From: Pyricularia pennisetigena
Lineage: Eukaryota > Ascomycota > Sordariomycetes > Magnaporthales > Pyriculariaceae
DNA: 64,000 bases
Assembly: GCF_004337985.1 (NCBI RefSeq)
Contig: NC_043744.1
Coordinates: 64,730 to 128,729 of the forward strand
Direction: 5' to 3'
The notes beneath the pieces are model-generated. The model saw only the letters and a list, made by a program, of their open reading frames with translations, was not told the origin of the DNA and ran no database searches. This document shows, piece by piece, positions 33,855 to 45,310 of the stretch. A program made the translations under genes and the position numbers. Numbering within the stretch: the first letter of the stretch is position 1; the number at the start of each line of letters is the position of its first letter.

Positions 33855-34106
33855 GAATACCGCCATATACGGATAAAGGGCGGGTTATATCCAATTTTTA
33901 ATTGGCGTACCGGGTGCAAAAGATTTTAAATTTATAAAACAGGCCTACTAATTCCTATTTTTAATGATGTTTTTTTTCGATATTTTGCGTGGTTATGGAA
34001 TAATAAGGGAGTTTCCGTCGCAAAAATACCAAAAATACCGTTATAAACGGCGAAAATTGACAAATTATCCTTAAATTTAAACTAAAACGTTTTTTTGGAT
34101 AAACCC
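33855..34106 (-). mobile_element. MULE-like fragment M3
   Basis: Minus-strand piece of the M family, matching M0 roughly 10785-11035: CCGCCATATACGG, TTTTGCGTGGTTATGGAATAA and the CCGTTATAAACGGCG motif. Its left side is replaced by C2. Its right side is interrupted by M4 within the block GGAT..ACCC. Confidence 0.6.
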
Positions 34107-35648
34107 TAATCTCAGGGCTTATCCCTGAAACCCAAAGCTCCACAATTGATCCACTTCGTGGCTCAATTGCGGTTTTGCAATATACCTGTGGGTCCATCCA
34201 AAAAACATTTTGGTTCAGGTTTGAGGACAATTTGTCGATTTTCGCCGTTTATGGCGGTATTTTTGGCCTTTTTTCGACCGACACTCCTTTATTATTCCAT
34301 AATTACGCAAACATTGAAAAAAAGAGAATATCGTTGAAAATAGCGTTTATTATTGCTATTAGCAGCGGTTTAATTTATTTTTTTATTTTTTATAATGGCC
34401 GAATTCGATACCACCTGCCTTTAATCCGTTTATGGCGGTATTGTTTTTTCGATTTTATTTTCGATTTTCGATTTTTTTTAATATTATTTTTAAGTTTTGA
34501 TTAAATTTTATACTTTTTTGACGTGGAGGGTCGTATATATGTATATATCGTTATTAGAAATTTTGGTGTATATACCATGTTATATAAGCAGTTAAGTAAG
34601 CGGATAGGCAAAGTACATATTTTTTATATACAATTTACAATCGAAACTCGTTTATATTTTTACCAGTTTTAGCGATAATAAAACTGAAATCTCAGAGATT
34701 CGATTCCGTATATAAATAAACGTCTAAATTCAGTCCTATTTATAATATCGGTTTTAATAACTGTTTAATAAAAAGAATGCTAAACATGTATTTTATAAAT
34801 CTTTCTGCTTTATTTAATTAATTTTATATTATTTTTGTTTTGCAGCCAGATTATGTGGTTTTTGCACGTAGAGGGTGGTATATATATATATAATATAATA
34901 TTACATTTTGGTAACTATATTTAATTATATAAACCGTTAAATATGCGGATAGGTAAAATGTACCCAATTTTATAAATATTTTACAATCCAAATGGTTTTA
35001 CATTTTTACCAATTTTAATATTAATGAAACCAAAGTTCGAAAAAGTGGATAATGTATATAAACAAATGTCAACGTAAAACCCGATTTACAATACCGGCCC
35101 TTTCTGTTTTTTTATATAAAAAAATCCTAAATTTGTATTATTTTTATATTTATTGCTTATAAACTAAATAAAGTTTTTTAAAAAAAAGTAAAATAAATTT
35201 TTGCAATAAATTGATAAAAGAATGCCTAAATTAAGCTTTTTTCTAATTTTACCAATATTTGCGTAAATTATTCAGGTTTTTAACAAAATATTAGTTAATA
35301 TAAAAATATTAATAAAACTTTCATTTTAATTGATAATTGCATGCATTTTGCAGTACTAGGTCTGCTAAGCTATAAATACTGTAATTCAAATTAAAATTAG
35401 TATTATATACTATTATTTAAAATACAAATTAAATATAATGAAAAATTACAAATTTAACTCAATATTGTAATATTGTTTCAAATATAGTGGTTATAAAAAC
35501 GCGGCTGGCATTTAAATAAGTGACAAACTCCAATAAATCTAACGCAAATTACTATATATTTTTATAATTTGTATCTATTTTTTTATACGAATATTTAATT
35601 GCATATTATAGGTACATTATTTCTTTTTACCATCATAACGCAAATATT
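34107..35648 (+). mobile_element. MULE-like element M4, left part
   Basis: Begins TAATCTCAGGGCTTATCCC, the B-type terminus with one G-to-A change. Bases before it, GATAAACCC, correspond to GATGGACCC of the intact M sequence, so it lies in M3; the matching right copy of this duplication is lost. Collinear with M1 from 8384 to about 9930. At 35648 it is broken by gypsy element G4. Non-coding. Confidence 0.7.
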
Positions 35649-35793
35649 TGTTATGGATTCGTGCCTAAGGCACGTATTACGTAATAAGATACAAAAGCGG
35701 GTCAGGGATAATATATAAAGGGAAGGACATTACCACGACCCGGATATATACCTTTTCCTCCCTTTTTCCCCAGCCTTAGTAATAATACCAACA
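35649..35793 (+). repeat. Candidate 5' LTR of G4
   Basis: 145 bp from TGTTATGG to ACCAACA, with a palindrome CGTGCCTAAGGCACG (35660-35674) near the start. No second copy in the window, so the end is a guess from the TG...CA rule. Confidence 0.35.
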
Positions 35794-35865
35794 AAAATAT
35801 TTAACGGTCTTAAAGCCGTTGGTTTACCCTATAATATTTACTAACGCTCGAATTTAAACACGATA

Positions 35866-36930
35866 ATGGCCAACCCAAAACCAGGCCCGGGAGGGGAAAT
35901 TCACGACCTTTACCAAAATTTGGTCGCGAATATCGCGATATTAGAAAAACGCATCGTTTAAATACAATTATATTCTTTAAACGCAGGCGCGATCGCGTAA
36001 AAATAACGCCTTAAAAAAAGATTTTTACGTAACTCCTATTATACGACGGTATACCGGTTACGTTTACAATTTGGAAATAAATTATTTCGTACAAATTAAT
36101 ACGCGACGCGGAATTTATCGGAAACCAGCGCAACCAATTCAAATACGTATGGTTTAATTTTGCTATAATAATATAAAATATCGTCCGTTTTTTTTATAAA
36201 ATAGGGGGTACGGGAAAAGGGTATAACCACGAAAACTTTATCGAATATTTGGGACGTACGTACAGCGACTTTTATAAAAAGGCCCAGGCCTTCGCAGAAT
36301 TAAAGGTATTCCAAATACGATACGGCGAATCGTTCGTATATTTGTTTACCAAATTCGAACGCCTCCTAATTACGGCCGGGGGTTTCGAATAATTAAACGA
36401 AATACGGGCCAATTATTTGCGTTTCCGGGTCGTTAACCGGATAAAAAAGGCGTCGGTAAAAAGGGGTATCGCTTCCGACTTTTACCACGCATTTATCGCT
36501 ATATACCGCTATATTGCCCAAAATTTGGAGGTTATTAATTTGGATAAACGTTTTGGCCAAAAACGGAACGCCCCCCTTCCAAATTCCTTATAAATAAATT
36601 TAAAAAATAAAATAATAACGGGCGTATTAACGATAAAAATTAACCGAAACCGTTATAACGTTGGTAAAAAACGAAAAGGGCGTCGATTGGATGGAAATAA
36701 AAGGAAAAACTGGGTTTTATAAATATCCGTTTAAAAATTCCAACGACGCCGTAAAACAAGGGTTTATTTTTATTATAAATCCGCCTCCTATTACGCCCAA
36801 AATTGCTAATTCGCACCGGTTATACGTCCAACGCCAAAGGACCCCGAAAAGGGAAAAAATTAATTTCAAATTATAATTTTAACCCAAAAGAAAACCGACG
36901 CGACGGGCCCGGACCACTTTATAATACGTT
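35866..36930 (+). pseudogene. G4 Gag
   Basis: An ATG at 35866 starts MANPKPGPGGEIHDLYQNL, followed by VANIAILEKRIV and a capsid-like helical region. The stop at codon 33 stands where Gln is likely. Further blocks: FWN/FIEYLGRTYSDFYKKA (about 36240-36290), FQIRYGESFVYLFTKFERLL (about 36310-36370), LNEIRANYLRFRVV (about 36395-36435). The open piece 36661-36876 belongs to the C-terminal region. No zinc knuckle could be read with confidence. Confidence 0.65.
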
Positions 36931-38058
36931 AATAAATATAAATCGGAAAAAATAATTAAAAAAATATAAATTATAGTGGATGGGCGACCTTTTTTATCCC
37001 GGTTTTAACTAATTTAACGAACTCTATTATTATATAAATAGATTTAAAATGCAGATATTACGCGGTTATGAATAAAAATTATACCGAAAAATTGGGAATA
37101 ATAAAAATCTTTTTACTTTAAATCCGCCGGTTGGGTACGGTAACGGGACGAATACGAACCGATATACGGGAAATAAACAATTGCGACGTGGATATCGACG
37201 GTTGGTCCGCGCCGATATTTTTTATATAATCCCGGGATTAACGTAAAACTTATTCCTGGGATTTTTTTGGATAACCCACCGAAAAATGGTATTTAATTTA
37301 AATTAAGGAAATTTAAAAATAAGGTCCGTTAAAAGGTTATTCGTGCAAAAGTTATCCCTGCGTCCGAAAAACAGGAAATTTACGGTAATTATAAGCAACG
37401 TGGTTTTGGCCGCGGCCCGAAAAATAAAAAAAATACGAACGAATAAATAAAATTCGCCTTTATTTTTTTCCAAATATAACCCGCGTTTTAACCCTGTCGG
37501 CGGTAAATAAAAACGGCGTAAAACCCCCGGCGATATTACCCGTAAAATTAAAAAATTTCGAAAATTTATTTAACGACGGTAAAATTTCGGGTTTACCCCC
37601 GTATAAAAGCGAATTGGACTATTATATCCGGATTTAAAAGGATAACGACGGTAAATCCCCGCCGTTATTATAGGGCCGGTTATATTATATACCGCGCGAT
37701 TAATTGCTGGAATTGCGGCGACAAATAATCGATATAATGGATAAAATATAAATCCGAGCAAACGCGTCGTTAACCGCAACCCCGGTCCTAATAGTCCGGA
37801 AAACCTTTGGAAAATGGCATTTATACGTCGATTATAAAATATTAAACGTTATTATAATATAGGACCGGTATTTTTTACCATAAATTAAAAAAATACTCCG
37901 TTCCTTATCCGGAATAAATCAATTTATTAAAATAAACGTACGCGCAATTTTCTATAAATTACGCGTAACCGAAAAAAATAAATATTTTACAATTTTTCGC
38001 ACAAAACTCGGATTATTCGAATGGTTAATATATTTATTTGGATTAGCGGGCGCCCTGG
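36930..38058 (+). pseudogene. G4 protease and RT N-terminal half
   Basis: The protease part (36960-37300) is too decayed for a clear active site. The RT starts with GRLYYIPRD (about 37675-37700), ASLTATPVLIVRKTFGKWHLYV then DYKILNVII (about 37770-37855), DRYFLP (about 37862), LRSLSGINQFIKINVRAIF (about 37895-37950), KLRVTEKNKYFTIFRTKLGLF then EWLIYLFGLAGAL (about 37960-38056). The frame is cut in the FGLAGAPATF block by G3 and continues as ATFQRHING at 45313. Confidence 0.8.
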
Positions 38059-38513
38059 TATTACGATCAAGGTATCGGGTAACCTGTTCTTAGGGTAAAA
38101 TACAGTGGGTTAAAGCAACTGAACGTCTTAACTGGGTAACTGGGGTTCTTAATAACTGGGGTAAAGTTATAATCGTTTTCAAGTAAATATTAAGGTTAAC
38201 TAAAGTTTAATTGCTGCTAAACAATCCTAAAATCGAATCTATTTACATAATAATAAGCGTGTTTTATATAAACTATATCCCAAAAGTGATTTTCCTTAAT
38301 TTGTTACAAATCGCAAAAATCATTTCGCCTAATTTGTTGTAATCTTTTAAAAATCATTGAAATCACCTTTTTGGCGATTACGTGGCGTTACGTAATTTCT
38401 CCTTTAGGTAATCGATATTTTATTATCGGTGATTTTTTTGGGCGAATATCGTTAGGAGGGGTGTGACCCCGCCTGGTCTTATTGGTACCGACCCATTTTA
38501 TTTGGTCGTAATA
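38059..38513 (-). repeat. 3' LTR of G3
   Basis: 455 bp. In element orientation it starts TATTACGACC (RIP form of TGTTACGACC) at 38513 and ends CGTAATA at 38059. Confidence 0.9.
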
Positions 38514-38725
38514 TTAGGTTTCCCTTTTTTTAACCAAATCCCTTTGGCCTTTAAATAGTTTATATTCCTTTAATTTTTGTTTTTGTTTTTATATTCCTTT
38601 TTTGCTAACTTTTTTGCGCCATATTTAATCGCGTAACCAAATTAAAATTTAGTCGTTCGTCGACAAAACGTCGCCACGCTTTCCTTTTTTCCCTATTATC
38701 GACCGATATTGTCGAAATGCTTTTT

Positions 38726-39067
38726 TGCAATCCCTGCTATACTAAAGGCGTAGCATTTTATTAAATATTTCCGCAGGATTTTGCTCGTTATGTGGAATGC
38801 GTTCGTTCCAACCGTTTTAGTTGCGACGTATTGGGTTTATCCGCTGTTTAAATCCGTTATATTGGTCGCCAGTATTCGAAATTGGATACGGAAATTAAAA
38901 CGTTTAAAAAGCAAATTTACGCGCAATAGGCGAAATTGCTTCGTTTGCAAAAGTAAAAAAAACTGTGGTTTAAAAAAATAATGCGAATTATATTTCGCGG
39001 GATTAATAATTTGAAGGAATTGGATCGCGTGGAGCGTAAGGAGGCAAAACAGGAAAAGCGGCGGTAA
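38726..39067 (+). pseudogene. Antisense frame in G3: Cys-cluster/coiled-coil-like protein
   Basis: Runs opposite to the retroelement, between 3' LTR and chromodomain. One frame of 113 codons has only four stops, each a likely former Gln (CAA/CAG to TAA/TAG). The N-terminal part shows FCNPC, a Cys-to-Tyr-type position, RYVEC and FSC. If two Tyr are restored Cys (TGT to TAT), this gives C-x2-C...C-x2-C-x7-C, like a zinc cluster. It is followed by a Lys/Gln/Glu-rich predicted coiled coil (KLDTEIKTFKKQIYAQ, LLRLQK) and LKELDRVERKE. The N-terminus is not defined. The same arrangement is in G2 (22246-22567). Function unknown; a DNA-binding regulator is one guess. Confidence 0.55.
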
Positions 39068-39409
39068 TCGTCCGAAATTTTTCCTAAAATATTATTTAAA
39101 TTATTTTTTCCGGATTCCAATTTTGTTTGGGATTCGATTTTCCTAATAGGTCCTTTAAATCCTTTTTTGTTGGATGAAATAAATGTTTTTGCGCAATATT
39201 CGGTCGGTAAATTGCTTTTGTCCGTATGTTTTGGTTTGTTAGTGTGTGTTAATCGTTTTTTTATAAATTTGTTTAATAGTATAGTTTCGAATTTTGGTCG
39301 ATCCTTAGTTTTTGGGAATAGTAAATAGTATTTTCTTAAGTCGTCCTTTTTTTTTTGGTTAATTTGTTCGCAAATTTAATTCCTGGTAATATTAACGGAG
39401 TGGTTTTTG

Positions 39410-39840
39410 GCAATTTTGGAGGTGGTTAAAGGGTTCCCAAATATTTTTTTCGTGTCCGTAATTTTCCCATTTAATAAAGTATTTTGTTTTACCGTGGTTG
39501 CGTTTGTAATCCAGTATTCGTTCGACGTCGTATATTTTTTTTTCGTCGATTTCGATTATTTTTTATATATTGGTACCGGGTGGTGCTGGTTCCAATAATA
39601 ATACGTGGAACGTTGGGTGGATTTTTATAATTCCTGGTAATAATAGTTTATAATTGGTTTCGCTAATTTTTTTATCAATTTTAAAAGGTCCAAATTTTTT
39701 ATAATTAAATTTGTTATTTAGTCGTTGTGTTTTAATATTGCGCCGAATAAAATAAACGTTATTTCCTTCCTGGAAAAATGGTCCTTTTATCCGATATTGG
39801 TTGGCGTATTTAATTATTTTTTTTCGTACGAATTCCAATT
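39410..39840 (-). pseudogene. G3 integrase C-terminus and chromodomain
   Basis: The 91-codon open frame 39563-39838 has RNIKTQRLNNKF, KKFGPFKIDKKI (GPY/F module), and ITKIHPTFHVLLLEPAPP-type ending. The chromodomain follows at about 39410-39545: YDVERILDYKRNHGKTK and YFIKWENYGHEKNIWEP, with aromatic residues kept. A shift separates the two pieces. Confidence 0.85.
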
Positions 39841-40620
39841 CCTGTTGGAGTTTTTGGTGGAATTTTCGTAATTCGTTTGTTTGTTTATCGGTTCGTGGGG
39901 CCGTAATCGTGGTTTTTGGTTTTCCATATACCGTAGGGTTAAATCCGTAATTGGTATAAAACGGGGTTGTTTTGGTATTTTTATTTTTTAAGCTGTTATA
40001 TGCGAATTATGCTGTAGGTAATAGCTATACCCAGTTATTCTGCTTATGGTTTATATAGTATTTTAAATATTATTTTAATATTTGGTTTGCTCGCTTTATT
40101 TGTCCATTTGTTTGTGGGTGGAATGCTATAAATAATTTGTAATCGGTTCCTAGCTATTCTATTAAAAATTTCCAAAATTTTAATGTAAAAAACTTATTTT
40201 TGTCCGTAATAATGTTTTCTGGAAGTCCGTGGTTGCTAACAATTATTCGTAAAAATGTGTAAGCGATTCTTTCGGCGTTGCTATTTTCTTTATAGGGTAA
40301 AAAATAGGCGTATTTAATGAATTTGTCCACTATAATTAATATGCTATCGTATTTAATTTTAATAAATGGTTTTTCGGAAAATGGTAATTTAACGATAAAA
40401 TTTATTGTAATGGTTTGCCAGGCCTTATTAGGGGTTGGTAAAGGTTGTAAAAGCCCGTAAAGTTTGTGTTTGGCGGATTTGTTTTTTGCGCAAAGTTCGC
40501 AGTTTTTAATAATTTTTCGTATTTTTTATCGTATTTTTTTGAAATTATGGTGTTGTTTTAGCCGTTTCCATGTTTTGGAAATCTTTTGGTGTCCGTAAAT
40601 TTTGTTTTCGTGGATTTTCC
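39841..40620 (-). pseudogene. G3 integrase zinc region and core
   Basis: Zinc region GHQKISKTWKRLKQHHNF (about 40530-40595). Core Asp in the FIVKLP block (about 40390), second Asp in ITDKN (about 40200), then FHPQTNGQIKRANQIL (about 40075-40130), where family residues D, T and E are N, I and K. So the catalytic Glu is lost here too. Confidence 0.8.
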
Positions 40621-41200
40621 GTATTTTTTTTGGTATGGTTACCGTATTGGTTATTATAAGATTTCGGTAAATTGGTAAAAGGTTTCCGTTATCGTTTGCC
40701 GTAAGGATTTTCCGTATTTTTTCGGGTATTATATTTTTATAGTTTGGTCTTTTGTTAAAGGCGTCGGCCCTGCCATTTTCTGTTCCTTTTCGGTAAATAA
40801 TTTTAAAATGGAATTTTAATAGGAATTTTGCCCATTTAATTTGTCGTTTATTTAACATTTTATTGGTGGTAAAATGGGTTAGGTTTTTGTGGTCCGTGTA
40901 AATTAATATTTCGTATTTAATTCCGGATAATTATGGTTTCCATTTTTCAAATATTCGAATAATAGTTATAAATTTTTTATCGTAAATTTGGTAATTAAGT
41001 TTTAATTTATATAATTTTTGTGAAAAAAAGGCGTAAAGGTGCAGGCGTCTTTTTTCGTTTCGTTGGCTAAATTGTCCTCCGATTACGTAATCGGATGCGT
41101 CGGTTTCGATTTCGAAAGGTTTCGTTGGGTTTGGTATTTTAAAAATCGGTTTTTATGCTATTATATTTCGTAGTTGTTCGAAAATTTGCTGTATTTGTTC
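40620..41200 (-). pseudogene. G3 RNase H
   Basis: IETDASDY (about 41090-41115) carries the first catalytic Asp. Continues to NKRQIKWAKFLLKFHFKI and RADAFNKRPNYKN (40526-40858 open frame, 110 codons, which starts at a Met inside the domain and reads into the integrase). Confidence 0.85.
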
Positions 41201-41209
41201 CGTCCATTG

Positions 41210-42000
41210 GAATTTTAAATTTTTTTTAGTTATATTGGTCAATAGGGTGGCGATCGCGCCGTAGCTTTTAATGAATTTTCTGTAAAAGTTTACGAATCCA
41301 AAAAATGCCCGAACGTTTTTTACGTTTTATAATTGGGGCTATTCCCTTATTGCTTGGATTTTTGATTTTTCCATCCTGATTTTTCCAGGGGCGATAATAT
41401 ATTTTAGGAAGTTGATTTGCTTGCTGTAAAAAATGCATTTTTCGGGCTTAATTAAAAGTTTAGCGTTTTGTAGTTTTTGTAAAACTATGTGGACGTATTT
41501 TTTATATTTTTCCAACGTTTTGGAAAAAATAAGGATATCGTCCAGGTAAATAACGATAAAAATACTTAAACATTCCCTAAAGACGTGGTTAATTATGGTT
41601 TAAAAGGTTGCGGGGGCGTTGGTAAAACCGAAAAATATTACCAGGTATTCGTAATATCCTCGTTTAGTACGAAATGCTGTTTTCCATTCCTCGCCTTTCT
41701 TTATACGGATTAAATTATATGCTTTTTTAAAATTTAATGTCGTAAACTATTGTATTTGGTAAAACATATTTCGAAATTTTTTTATTAGTGGGAGCGGGTA
41801 GTAATTTTTTATTATAATATCGTTTAATTGCCGGTAGTCCACGCATAGTCGTAGTTTTCCGTTTTTTTTTGGTACGAAAAAGATTGGGTATTTTGCTAAT
41901 AATGTCGATAGTTTAATGTAGTTTTTTTTAAGGTTTTCCGCGAAATATTCGTTTAAAACCTCCATTTGTGTCGGATTTAAACCGTATATTTTATGGAATT
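41210..42000 (-). pseudogene. G3 reverse transcriptase
   Basis: Open frame 41747-41965 gives the fingers ([38 protein letters not shown]). Further on [10 protein letters not shown] (about 41605-41635) and YLDDILIF (about 41535-41560) with both Asp codons intact. Stops and one or more shifts separate the parts. Confidence 0.85.
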
Positions 42001-42559
42001 TTAATTGGGTTCTTTTTTTTAATGGTATTTCGTAGTCGAACGGACTGTGTTCGGGTAATCCTATTTCGAATTTTTGGTTAAATAATCGTGTATAATTTTG
42101 GTATTTTTTTAAAATTTTACCGTTTTTGGTTTGTTCCTTCGTGGTTTATATTATGTAATTGGATCGGTTTTAACCTATGGATAATCGCTTTTTTTCCGAT
42201 ATTAACTCCGGGGTTGGTCGTCTTTCCTATAAATACGCCATTTGCTTTATTTAATTTTTCCGTGCCCTATATTTCCTGTATAAACCCTGCTATGCTGGAA
42301 GTCGTTTAATAATTAGGTGTTTTTCCTATTAAATTTGGCCTGTAGTCCAATTTATCCGGGGGTAATTCCTTTTAAACCAGGGAATTCCTAAAATTATGTT
42401 TTTATTCCCTATTTCCGTAATATCCAAAATAATTTGTTTTTTTCGTTTATAGTTTTCCATCCAAAGGTGTACGGTCCCTGTTTCGATAATACCGTTCCCG
42501 TATAAAACTGCCTTTCTTTTTACGGTTTATAGTCGATATAGTTTTTCCTTTTATCGCCA

Positions 42560-42720
42560 AAATATTCGTCGTTTTTTCACGATTTTTGGAAAAATGTAAT
42601 TGCTTTATGCTCCGCTATTAAAGAGCGCTCGTATGGGTTTTCCATTAAATTGTATATTTAGGAATATATGTTCGTATACTGCTTTCGTGGTTTGTGTGGC
42701 GTTTAGGGTTTTTTATTCCG
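42560..42720 (-). pseudogene. G3 aspartic protease, Asp to Asn
   Basis: Active-site strand reads RALFNSGA at about 42612-42640 (family LLDSGA). The plus-strand frames 42600-42836 and 42809-43051 are shadows of this region. Confidence 0.65.
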
Positions 42721-43790
42721 TTTTTGTTGCTACCGTTTGGTGCCCTATACCGTTTGGTTATCCTAGTTTTTTGGCTTACTGGATTCGCGTCGTGGGTCCT
42801 TATTTTTTTTGTTTCGGGGCGTATGGTTGTTTTTAACGTTGATTTTATTAAATCGGTGCCCTATTAGTGCAGGCGTTTTTCGTACGTTTGTGGGTATTTC
42901 GTTGTTTTTAACGTTGGGGTTCCACACAATTTTGGTCATGGGTGCGGGTCCTGGTTATCGTAATTTCGTTTCGTACCATGCCTATATTTTGGTTAATATA
43001 TGTATTTTGCAGATGTTTCGGGTGCATTTGTACCATGGAAATTATTTTTAATTGTAGTATACCATAGGGTAATTGTTATAAGGGGTGAAGATTACCGTTG
43101 GTTCGGTGTTAAATTTTATTTTAATTTCCCAATTGGGTAATTTAGTGGTGGTATATATTTCGTGGATATTTATTGTTTTACGTCGTCGTGGGAAAAAATC
43201 GTGGATTATTTTTTTGTTAAAATGTAATCCGCAATTATTTCGAAAACATTTTGCCCAAAAGATTTTTGTGTATTTGGGATATTTGATATCCAAAATTGGG
43301 TGGTTTCCGAAAATTGGATCGATTAATTTTATAGGGTTTTATATTTATATTCGAAATGGTATTCCGGGAAATTGCATTAATTGGTCGTTTCGGTATAAGT
43401 CGATAAATTTTTTCTTATATATATAGGGGTTGTTTTCCTTTGCTGCATTGTATAGGTTTAAAAATATAGTTTTTTTTTCGCTAGGTTCGTTTTTTAATTC
43501 GTTATTAAATTCGTCCGTTGGGGTTTGTTGGATTATCCGGATGCGGTGGGTTTGTCCCAATGGTTTTGGTTTTGATTTTTTAAGGTATTTAATTCCGTAA
43601 ATTCGGGCAATTTGGCGTTTTGCCTGCGTAATTATACCGGTGGTTTGGTTTTAATGGGTATACGGTTTCCTACTGCTAGGGTCCGAATGCCTTTAAGTTT
43701 TTATAGGTACTATTTTGCGTCCATTTTTGCGCTATTATGGATTATACAATTATCGTCGTAATATATGGTCCAGTTTTTTAAATTATATTA
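42720..43790 (-). pseudogene. G3 spacer between gag and protease
   Basis: Two open pieces on the minus strand: 43345-43560 (TPTDEFNNELKNEPSEKK and YIYKKKFIDLYRND) and 43048-43293 (HDFFPRRRKTINIHEIYTTT). Both are conserved in position in G1, G2 and G5. No named domain; they lie between the zinc knuckle and protease, so are probably Gag-Pol linker sequence or a small additional domain. Confidence 0.5.
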
Positions 43791-44770
43791 ATCCGGTGGT
43801 ATCTGTTGGTGGGTGGTGGTATTTAATCCTCGTGGTTTTTTGGAATTGGGGTATAGGTCCGGAGTATTTTGGGGACAAAATTTGGCTATATATCCTGGTT
43901 TTTCGCATTTAAAACATTTACCATTTTTGGGGTTCTTGCGAGGTTTTTTATATTGGGTCGCGTTAAAGTCCATAGGTCCGTTATATATTCCGTAAAAAAT
44001 ATTATACTGGCGAAACGGTTTGGGGTATTGGTATTTGCGTCCCGTATTGGTTTGTCGTAAAGCTGGCCCCCATACGTTGCGTTTTTCGCGTTGTTCCAAT
44101 TTCCGTTCGTAAAATCGGTTATCGATTTTAACTGCTAATTTTACGTATTCGGTTAGGGTATTGGGTCGTTTTTTTTTAATAAATTCGTTTTTAATTTTTT
44201 TTTTCAAATCCCGCATAAAAGCGTGCTATTAGGGTTTCGGGGCCCTATAGTAATTTAGCGGTAATTTGTCGAAATTCACTGGTATATTTGGATACCGATT
44301 TGGTTTAGGTGAGGCGTACTAGTTTACGCTTAATTGTGCGTTCCTCGTTTGGGCTGCCGAATATTCCCCTAAGGTATTTTTCGAAATTTTCGTAATCGTC
44401 GAAAATGCGGTTGGTTTTAATTTTACGGTTTTTTTTTTATCGTGGTCCAAATAATTTCGTAGGATTGGTTCGAATTAGGTAAACGTATCGCCCTTTAATA
44501 GCGAGGTTGCGTAAGTAATTTTTTTTGCGTCGTTATCGAAATTGTCCTCGTTAAAATGAAAATAAACCCGGGTTCCCGTAAGGAATCCCTGCAGGGTATT
44601 TGGGATACCATTATAAAGTGATGGTAAAAGGTATTTAATATAGTTTTTATTAATTCGATTAATTTATTCGGTTATTCGTTTTTGGAATTGTCGATTTTTT
44701 GCTTGGAGCGTCGCGACCATTTAACGCAAAGCGTTAGCGCTGGCCGGAGCGTTAATGGTAAAAGGGGTTT
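43790..44770 (-). pseudogene. G3 Gag with zinc knuckle
   Basis: The best-preserved Gag copy: 142-codon open frame 43788-44216 with NEFIKKKRPNTLTEYVKLAV, KIDNRFYERKLEQREKRN and a zinc knuckle CFKCEKPGYIAKFC (about 43885-43925), again with Tyr for the zinc-binding His. The capsid-like part upstream (44216-44770) contains several stops at Gln/Trp positions. Confidence 0.85.
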
Positions 44771-44865
44771 AAAGGGTGGTTTTGTTGGAAAATATTATTT
44801 CGGCGATATTATTCGGTATATTTTAAGGCAAAATATTAAATAGGAGCAATTAAAATGTTACGATT

Positions 44866-45310
44866 AAGGTATCGGGTAACCTGTTTTTAGGGTAAAATAC
44901 AATGGGTTAAAACAATTGAGCGTTTTAATTGGGTAATTGGGGTTTTTAATAATTGGGGTGAAATTATAATCGTTTTTAAGTAAATATTAAGGTTAATTAA
45001 AGTTTAATTGCTGCTAAGCAATCCTAAAATCGAATTTATTTATATGGTAATAAGCGTGCTTTATATAGATTATATCCCAAAAGTGATTTTCCTTAATCTG
45101 TTACAGATCGCAGAAATTATTTCGCCTAATTTGTTGTAATCTCTTAAGGATTATTGAGATCACCTTTTTGGCGATCACGTGGCGTTACGTGATTTTTCCC
45201 TTAGGTAATCGATATTCTGTTGTCGGTGATTTTTTTGGGCGAGTGTCGTTAGGAGGGGTGTGACCCCGCCTGGCCTCATTGGTACCGACCCATCTTGTCT
45301 GGTCGTAACA
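44866..45310 (-). repeat. 5' LTR of G3
   Basis: 445 bp, starts TGTTACGACC at 45310 and ends CGTAACA at 44866, both intact. The leader just left of it reads TTTTAATTGCTCC on the minus strand, same as in G1. Confidence 0.9.

Larger units (their letters stand above)
38059..45310 (-). mobile_element. Chromovirus G3, complete, TSD CCTGG
   Basis: 7252 bp, both LTRs, perfect 5-bp duplication CCTGG (38054-38058 and 45311-45315). Minus-strand order: LTR 44866-45310, gag 43790-44770, spacer and protease, RT 41210-42000, RNase H, integrase, chromodomain 39410-39545, antisense frame 38726-39067, LTR 38059-38513. Inserted in the RT of G4. Internally collinear with G2. Best copy in the window for studying the family. 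Confidence 0.95.

Noticed and set aside
42088..43051. Plus-strand frames with many Cys, Phe and Trp residues
   Set aside because: They are the complement of the chromovirus spacer and protease and recur in G1, G2 and G5 only because the sequence is shared.
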